9,323 bases of DNA from T1SED10-198M sp003554345 [NCBI: Candidatus Sumerlaeota bacterium] (GTDB lineage Bacteria; Sumerlaeota; T1SED10-198M). The position numbers were made by a program, and so were the translations under genes. The stretch covers positions 1 to 9,323 of the forward strand of contig PWGE01000240.1 of assembly GCA_003554345.1 (NCBI GenBank). The letters run 5' to 3'. Shown here one piece after another: positions 5,880 through 9,323 of the stretch. Numbering within the stretch: the stretch's first letter is position 1; every line of letters starts with the position of its first letter. The notes under the pieces were generated by a model that searched no databases, had not been told where the DNA came from, and saw only the letters and a program-made list of their open reading frames with translations.

Positions 5880-6330
5880 ATTTTAAATGGTATCAAATCA
5901 CAATCGAAACATAAAAAGTGCCAGAAAATAGAGCACCTTAAGACCAGCTGACCTTGTAATCGCAGCAAAACATCAATATAATGGTTTAAAGAAGTATTCA
6001 TTGATCCTCTCAATCTTATTAACATGCTTTCCAGATAATCCGGAATAAACCCGGGCACACAGGCAACTTATTCAAGAAGAGAATACGCACAGCGACATCA
6101 GAAGGCTAAGGATCAGAAGCTTTGAAAACAAAATGGCAGATCGCTTAATCCGGACAAGTTTGCCCAATGGTTACTATAAACTCAATATCCAGGACAACTT
6201 TGCCGGACCCCATGAAAAAAACAGGTGTTTTATTTATTCAGGTTTTTTGAGAGTACGTTTTATATAGAGGAAAGTTCTCTGAGAAGAACTTCCCCGAAAT
6301 TCTATTCCAATCAATAGTTATAAAACATAA
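5880..6330. other. Gap without a supportable gene
   Basis: About 450 bases lie between the PerR-like promoter and the rplI terminator. Short open frames exist (minus 5852-6058; plus 6133-6267, 44 codons), but neither has a ribosome binding site or a recognisable product, and the first overlaps the PerR-like promoter. I find no tRNA, SRP RNA, tmRNA or RNase P signature. The one structured element is an inverted repeat at 6269-6294. Confidence 0.5.
6269..6294. repeat. Imperfect inverted repeat in the intergenic gap
   Basis: GGAAAGTTCT (6269-6278) and AGAACTTCCC (6285-6294) pair at nine of ten positions around a six-base loop. No T-run follows on either strand, so it is not an ordinary intrinsic terminator. 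It may be an operator or an RNA hairpin. Confidence 0.5.
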
Positions 6331-6366
6331 AAAAAAGGCTGAAGATTGTACTTCAGCCTTCTTTTT
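6328..6366 (-). terminator. Strong intrinsic terminator of the rpsF-rplI operon
   Basis: A perfect 10-bp stem, AAGGCTGAAG/CTTCAGCCTT (6335-6344 with 6351-6360), has a six-base loop. On the minus strand it is followed by a T-run and lies about 20 bases after the rplI stop. The plus strand also has CTTTTT after the stem, so it could work in both directions. Confidence 0.94.
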
Positions 6367-6380
6367 CTATATGGTTGCCT

Positions 6381-6842
6381 TTATTTTTCTTCGGCTTCCT
6401 CATCTGGCTGCACAACCACCTTAATATCAGCATCCACCTCTTTATGAAGCCTTACTTTTACAGTGAACTCGCCGGTTGTTTTAATAGGTTCATCAATTTT
6501 CACAGCTTTCTTATCGATGTTAAACCCTTTTTCGTTCAATTGTTCAGCCACCTCAGAGGGTGTAACAGAACCATAAAGTTTCCCTTCCGGGCCCACTTTC
6601 TTAGAAAGAACAACCTGAACTTTCTCCACTTGTTCGGCTACAGACCTGGCTTCCTCTGCCAGTTTAACGTCTTTCTTACGAAGCTTTTTCTTGTGTTCTT
6701 CCAGTAATGTAACCGTTTTATCAGTTGCTGTTTTAGCCAGATTCTGAGGTATAAGATAGTTACGGGCATAGCCATCTTTTACTGTAACAATATCACCCTG
6801 CTTTCCTAGCTTCTCAACATTTTCGAATAATATTACTTTCAT
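6381..6842 (-). CDS. rplI: 50S ribosomal protein bL9
   Basis: The product is 153 residues, near the usual 149. The N-terminal rRNA-binding domain is typical: MKVILFENVEKLGKQGD and VKDGYARNYLIPQNLA. A long charged connecting helix follows (about 45-80, EEHKKKLRKKDVKLAEEA). The C-terminal domain carries GPEGKLYGSVTPSEVAEQL and a closing beta region, ending in an acidic tail, EEAEEK. bL9 binds domain V of 23S rRNA at the base of the L1 stalk and helps keep the reading frame. It is the last gene of the operon, 24 nt after rpsR. Its Shine-Dalgarno is AGGAG at 6852-6856. Confidence 0.98.
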   Translation of the reverse strand: MKVILFENVEKLGKQGDIVTVKDGYARNYLIPQNLAKTATDKTVTLLEEHKKKLRKKDVKLAEEARSVAEQVEKVQVVLSKKVGPEGKLYGSVTPSEVAEQLNEKGFNIDKKAVKIDEPIKTTGEFTVKVRLHKEVDADIKVVVQPDEEAEEK

Positions 6843-6866
6843 ACGCTGAATCTCCTGAAAAAAAGT

Positions 6867-7097
6867 TTATTTATTTTCTACAAAGGGTAGAAGGGCTACC
6901 ATACGAGCCCTTTTAACCGCAAGAGTAAGCTGTCTCTGGTGGAAGGCACAGGTTCCCGTCATTCTCCTGCTAAATATTTTCCCTTTTTCTGAAAGATATC
7001 GTTTAAGCACATCGACTTTTTTATAATCGATTTCGTCGATTTTTCTCTCACAGAATTTACATACTTTTTTTCTTCTAAATCTTGGATTAAATGCCAT
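6867..7097 (-). CDS. rpsR: 30S ribosomal protein bS18 (cysteine-containing form)
   Basis: The product is 76 residues. I chose ATG 7097 ([11 protein letters not shown]) because AAGGAG lies 10 nt upstream; the in-frame GTG at 7106 abuts that site and is an unlikely start. The core matches the family: [19 protein letters not shown], then [23 protein letters not shown] and ALLPF. Cys-x2-Cys (CKFC) and the later C-x2-H (CAFH) make the zinc-binding C+ version. bS18 pairs with bS6 on the platform of the 30S subunit, and bS6 is encoded in the same operon. Confidence 0.98.
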   Translation of the reverse strand: MAFNPRFRRKKVCKFCERKIDEIDYKKVDVLKRYLSEKGKIFSRRMTGTCAFHQRQLTLAVKRARMVALLPFVENK

Positions 7098-7123
7098 ATT
7101 TATCACTCTCCTTTTCGTATTCT

Positions 7124-7567
7124 TTAAAATGGCAGATCATCATCAGGTGTTGTTTCATTTACGCCACCTGATCCGGTATCAAAAGGCTGCGACTCGTCAG
7201 TCTTTTCTTCACCCTGTTCTGAGGAGCTCATCCGGTTCCCGGTTGGAAGAAAAACCACTCTTTCTGCAACGGCTTTGATTTCAGTCCTGGTCACACCATC
7301 TTTTTCCCACGAATCCTGCATCAAGCGTCCTTCCACAAAAACAGGCCTCCCCTTGGACAAAAATTTCTTGCAGTTTTCTGCCAGTCTTTCCCATACCACA
7401 ATGGTGATATATAATACCTCTTTCTGGAGATTGGAGGAAGAATCCCTGAAATGTCGATTCACAGCAATCCGCATGTCACCCACAGCTTTTCCGCTGGGAG
7501 TTGCCCTGAGGACAGGATCACGAACCAGATTCCCCATTAACATCACCTTATTAAAATTAAGACTCAT
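7124..7567 (-). CDS. ssb: Single-stranded DNA-binding protein
   Basis: The product is 147 residues from ATG 7567 ([10 protein letters not shown]); the ATG one codon upstream (7570) is too close to GGAGAA (7573-7578). The OB fold covers about residues 4-108: [20 protein letters not shown], then [28 protein letters not shown] and [17 protein letters not shown] flexible acidic linker follows, ending in the DDDLPF tail that recruits replication and repair partners. The start overlaps rpsF by 11 nt, indicating translational coupling. The position between rpsF and rpsR is the common bacterial arrangement. Confidence 0.98.
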   Translation of the reverse strand: MSLNFNKVMLMGNLVRDPVLRATPSGKAVGDMRIAVNRHFRDSSSNLQKEVLYITIVVWERLAENCKKFLSKGRPVFVEGRLMQDSWEKDGVTRTEIKAVAERVVFLPTGNRMSSSEQGEEKTDESQPFDTGSGGVNETTPDDDLPF

Positions 7568-7976
7568 CATTCTTCTCCGTGTTGGATTTTGCAGGCTCGT
7601 TATCATTCTTGTCCTGCCGGGTCCCATTTAAGTTCGATGATGCAGAGGTGGATTGTTGCCTGTTTTTACGCGAAGGACTGAATCGGGACCGATGACGCTG
7701 TTTAATCTTTAAAAGCAGAAAGCGCAAAATTTTCTGATTCATCCGAAAAAGGGATTCCATTTCTTGCAGGGCTTTAGGACCCCCCGTCAACCTGGTTACA
7801 ACATACACCCCTTCTGTGTAGTCTTCTACCTCCTGGGCAAGAGTTCTTTTTCCCCAGAAATCCTTTTCATGAAAAGTGACCCCATCTAACTGGGATTCTA
7901 ATTCAGAAAGGTAAGCGTCGACATCCTCTTCTGAGTTGTCAGGTGTCAACAGGAGTAACAATTCATACTGGTGCAT
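7557..7976 (-). CDS. rpsF: 30S ribosomal protein bS6
   Basis: The product is 139 residues. The ferredoxin-like core covers about residues 1-97: MHQYELLLLLTPDNSEEDVD, then FWGKRTLAQEVEDYTEGVYVV, then ESLFRMNQKILRFLLLKI. Residues 98-139 are an extra low-complexity tail, first basic (RHRSRFSPSRKNR), then Ser/Asn/Glu-rich, which is longer than in most bS6 proteins and probably disordered. bS6 binds bS18 in the 30S platform. It is the first gene of the operon, with a strong AGGAGG five nt before the ATG. Its end overlaps ssb. Confidence 0.97.
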   Translation of the reverse strand: MHQYELLLLLTPDNSEEDVDAYLSELESQLDGVTFHEKDFWGKRTLAQEVEDYTEGVYVVTRLTGGPKALQEMESLFRMNQKILRFLLLKIKQRHRSRFSPSRKNRQQSTSASSNLNGTRQDKNDNEPAKSNTEKNDES

Positions 7977-8001
7977 ACTAACCTCCTTTGGTTTGTATCA
8001 G

Positions 8002-8028
8002 CCCCCTCTTTTACAGAAAGAGCAGGAG
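8002..8028 (-). promoter_or_regulatory. Hairpin in the rpsF operon leader
   Basis: On the minus strand CTCTTT-CTGTA-AAAGAG forms an inner stem (8006-8022), extended by CTCC against GGGG after a two-base 5' bulge. It lies just upstream of the rpsF ribosome binding site. Leaders of this operon in many bacteria bind the bS6:bS18 complex for feedback control. The conserved CCG of that motif is not evident here, so function is uncertain. No T-run follows, so it is not a terminator. Confidence 0.35.
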
Positions 8029-8041
8029 TCAAATTCAAACA

Positions 8042-8069
8042 ATTTTATACTAAATAGCTAAAATTACAA
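8042..8069 (-). promoter_or_regulatory. Sigma70-type promoter of the rpsF operon
   Basis: On the minus strand TTGTAA (8064-8069) and TAAAAT (8042-8047) are 16 nt apart. An overlapping TATAAA gives a poorer spacing. Transcription would start near 8035 and give a leader of about 60 nt containing the hairpin. Confidence 0.55.
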
Positions 8070-8105
8070 GAGTGGTTCTCTATTAATTACTGCCTCTCAT
8101 ACACT

Positions 8106-9323
8106 TCATTGAAGGAAAAGTGAAAGACGGTTGGAAATATGCACATTCGTACTGCCGCTTTCATAATCCAGGGTTAAAAACTGTAGCTCCGGAAAACAAT
8201 CCCGAATTTTTTTCTGCAGACCCTTGGAAAGGATGTGATTGGAAATACAGCCAAACGGCTGAACAGAAACAATATGGCGAACACCTCTCCGATAAAGCAT
8301 CATTATTTCAAGAGGTAGTAACCAGGACTCTCCAAACTGCAAACCCATAGAAACAATATTATCGTGAATACCATCCGATATATCGAATTCAGGTTGAGGT
8401 CTATAATACTCTTTCATCACGGCAGTCACATCCTTCCGATAGTACTCAAAAAACAATTTCTTCAGACTGTTTTGCAATACGAGCGGTAAGTTTTTTTTAT
8501 TACTTCGTCGATAATTAAATAATTGCGTATGAAAGTCCATTTCCAGGAAATGCATAAAACCAGGCACCACCGCTTCATAGCCATTGTTTTCCAGCCAGTG
8601 TACCAGGTTTTTATTTGAAAAACTGTTCATTTTGAGATAAATCTCTCCCACCACTCCAACGGGTACATTTCGTTTCTCATAGACCGGAACTGCATTAAAT
8701 TCCTGGACGACCCGGCCTAAAAATTTCCTCATGCTTTTCCGATCAGGGGAACCGGCAAGAAATTCCTGCAATCGCAGTTTCACATCCTGCAGCAGCTCAT
8801 TTGTCTGCCCCGGCTTCTTTTCATAAGGCCGGGTAGACAAAACCATACTCTGAATAGCATCAGCAAGTAAAAAGCCCATACTGCCTTTCTTTAACAATTG
8901 ATAGCGATTAACAGAAAACGCATCGAAAGAACCAGCTGTGGAAAGTGTGACCACAGGAATAGAATGATAGCCATTCTGCCGTAAAGCTTTTTTCATAATA
9001 GCAGAATAATTGCTGGCACGACATTGACCACCAGTTCGTGAAAGGGCCACAATAATATTTTCTTTATCCGGATCTATGCCCCTCTTTTCAAGGGTTGTCA
9101 AAACATCTCCGACCACTATCTTTGCCGGATAGCACATATCGTTATTTACAAAATTCAAGCCACATTCTACATTGTTTTCATTCTGTTCAGAAGGAACAAT
9201 AATGTCGTAGCCCATAGATTCAAAAACAGAGGTGATGACTTCCGTGTATATGTCGGCAAGATAGGGAATCAACAAGGTTGGTTTCTTGCCGGCATCTGAT
9301 ATCACAGAAGGAGCGTCATTAGA
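8106..9323 (-). CDS. Acyl-CoA dehydratase activase-related protein, C-terminal part (5' end outside window)
   Basis: A 405-residue open frame enters from the right edge without a stop and ends at TGA 8106. An internal GTG at 9305 is a possible start, but the frame stays open upstream of it and has no good ribosome binding site, so I treat the gene as partial. The segment matches the HgdB-like C-terminal region of the long proteins related to 2-hydroxyacyl-CoA dehydratase activases: LLIPYLADIYTEVITSVFES, NFVNNDMCYPAKIVVGDVL, SRTGGQCRASNY, VGVVGEIYLKMNSFSNKN, then GESWLLPLE and VSVQPFGCISNH. Three conserved cysteines (visible residues 64, 101 and 359) could bind an iron-sulfur cluster. Such proteins carry ATPase (BcrAD/BadFG-type) domains upstream, which would lie outside this window. 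The substrate is unknown. The gene ends 130 nt upstream of rpsF, with no clear terminator between. Confidence 0.85.
   Translation of the reverse strand, partial: SNDAPSVISDAGKKPTLLIPYLADIYTEVITSVFESMGYDIIVPSEQNENNVECGLNFVNNDMCYPAKIVVGDVLTTLEKRGIDPDKENIIVALSRTGGQCRASNYSAIMKKALRQNGYHSIPVVTLSTAGSFDAFSVNRYQLLKKGSMGFLLADAIQSMVLSTRPYEKKPGQTNELLQDVKLRLQEFLAGSPDRKSMRKFLGRVVQEFNAVPVYEKRNVPVGVVGEIYLKMNSFSNKNLVHWLENNGYEAVVPGFMHFLEMDFHTQLFNYRRSNKKNLPLVLQNSLKKLFFEYYRKDVTAVMKEYYRPQPEFDISDGIHDNIVSMGLQFGESWLLPLEIMMLYRRGVRHIVSVQPFGCISNHILSKGLQKKIRDCFPELQFLTLDYESGSTNVHISNRLSLFLQ

Noticed and set aside
5852-6058. Minus-strand 68-codon open frame
   Set aside because: It overlaps the PerR-like promoter, has no ribosome binding site and no recognisable product.
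6133-6267. Plus-strand 44-codon ORF (MADRLIRTSLPNGYYKL...)
   Set aside because: No ribosome binding site is present and I recognise no homology; it could be chance.
1-9323. CRISPR array, insertion sequence, phage attachment site, replication origin
   Set aside because: No spaced short direct repeats, transposase-like frames, or terminal inverted repeats were seen; no integrase gene lies next to tRNA-Ser.

Overview
The window looks like chromosomal DNA from an anaerobic or facultatively anaerobic bacterium with an outer-membrane-type secretome. Three things point that way: a large secreted right-handed beta-helix protein, a 2-hydroxyacyl-CoA dehydratase activase-type protein, and a cobalamin-binding sensor. 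Base composition is AT-leaning. Promoters are sigma70-like and the Shine-Dalgarno sites are strong. The mix of genes would fit a spirochaete, a Planctomycetes/Verrucomicrobia/Lentisphaerae-type lineage or a candidate phylum. I cannot fix the phylum from this sequence.

Layout. (1) Bases 1-1768, minus strand: the 5' 589 codons of a secreted pectate-lyase-superfamily protein that starts at GTG and runs off the left edge. (2) Bases 1769-2053: a divergent control region with a good promoter for each flanking gene. (3) Bases 2054-2938, plus strand: a small acidic exported protein made of three near-identical TRAM-like modules plus a fourth, more standard TRAM-like module. (4) Bases 3112-4864, minus strand: two overlapping sensory genes. 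The first encodes a cobalamin-binding protein with the W-x9-EH signature of CarH-type B12 photoreceptors but no DNA-binding domain. The second encodes a PAS protein with a coiled coil and a four-cysteine C-terminal module. (5) Bases 4956-5045: tRNA-Ser(GCT) with its own promoter. (6) Bases 5088-5309: a doubtful small ORF. (7) Bases 5409-5813, minus strand: a PerR-like Fur-family regulator with its own promoter and terminator. (8) Bases 5814-6330: a gap of about 500 bases with no supportable gene. (9) Bases 6335-7976, minus strand: the classic rpsF-ssb-rpsR-rplI operon, with promoter, leader hairpin and a strong terminator. (10) Bases 8106-9323, minus strand: the C-terminal part of an acyl-CoA dehydratase activase-related protein entering from the right edge.

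How the parts relate. The ribosomal/SSB operon and the tRNA are housekeeping genes. The accessory content is the exported beta-helix/TRAM pair, divergently transcribed from one control region, and the B12/PAS pair, which is likely translationally coupled and so probably works as one sensory unit. The two most unusual items are the exported protein built of TRAM-like modules (TRAM is normally an intracellular RNA-binding fold) and the CarH-like cobalamin sensor joined to an unfamiliar helical N-terminus instead of a MerR DNA-binding domain.
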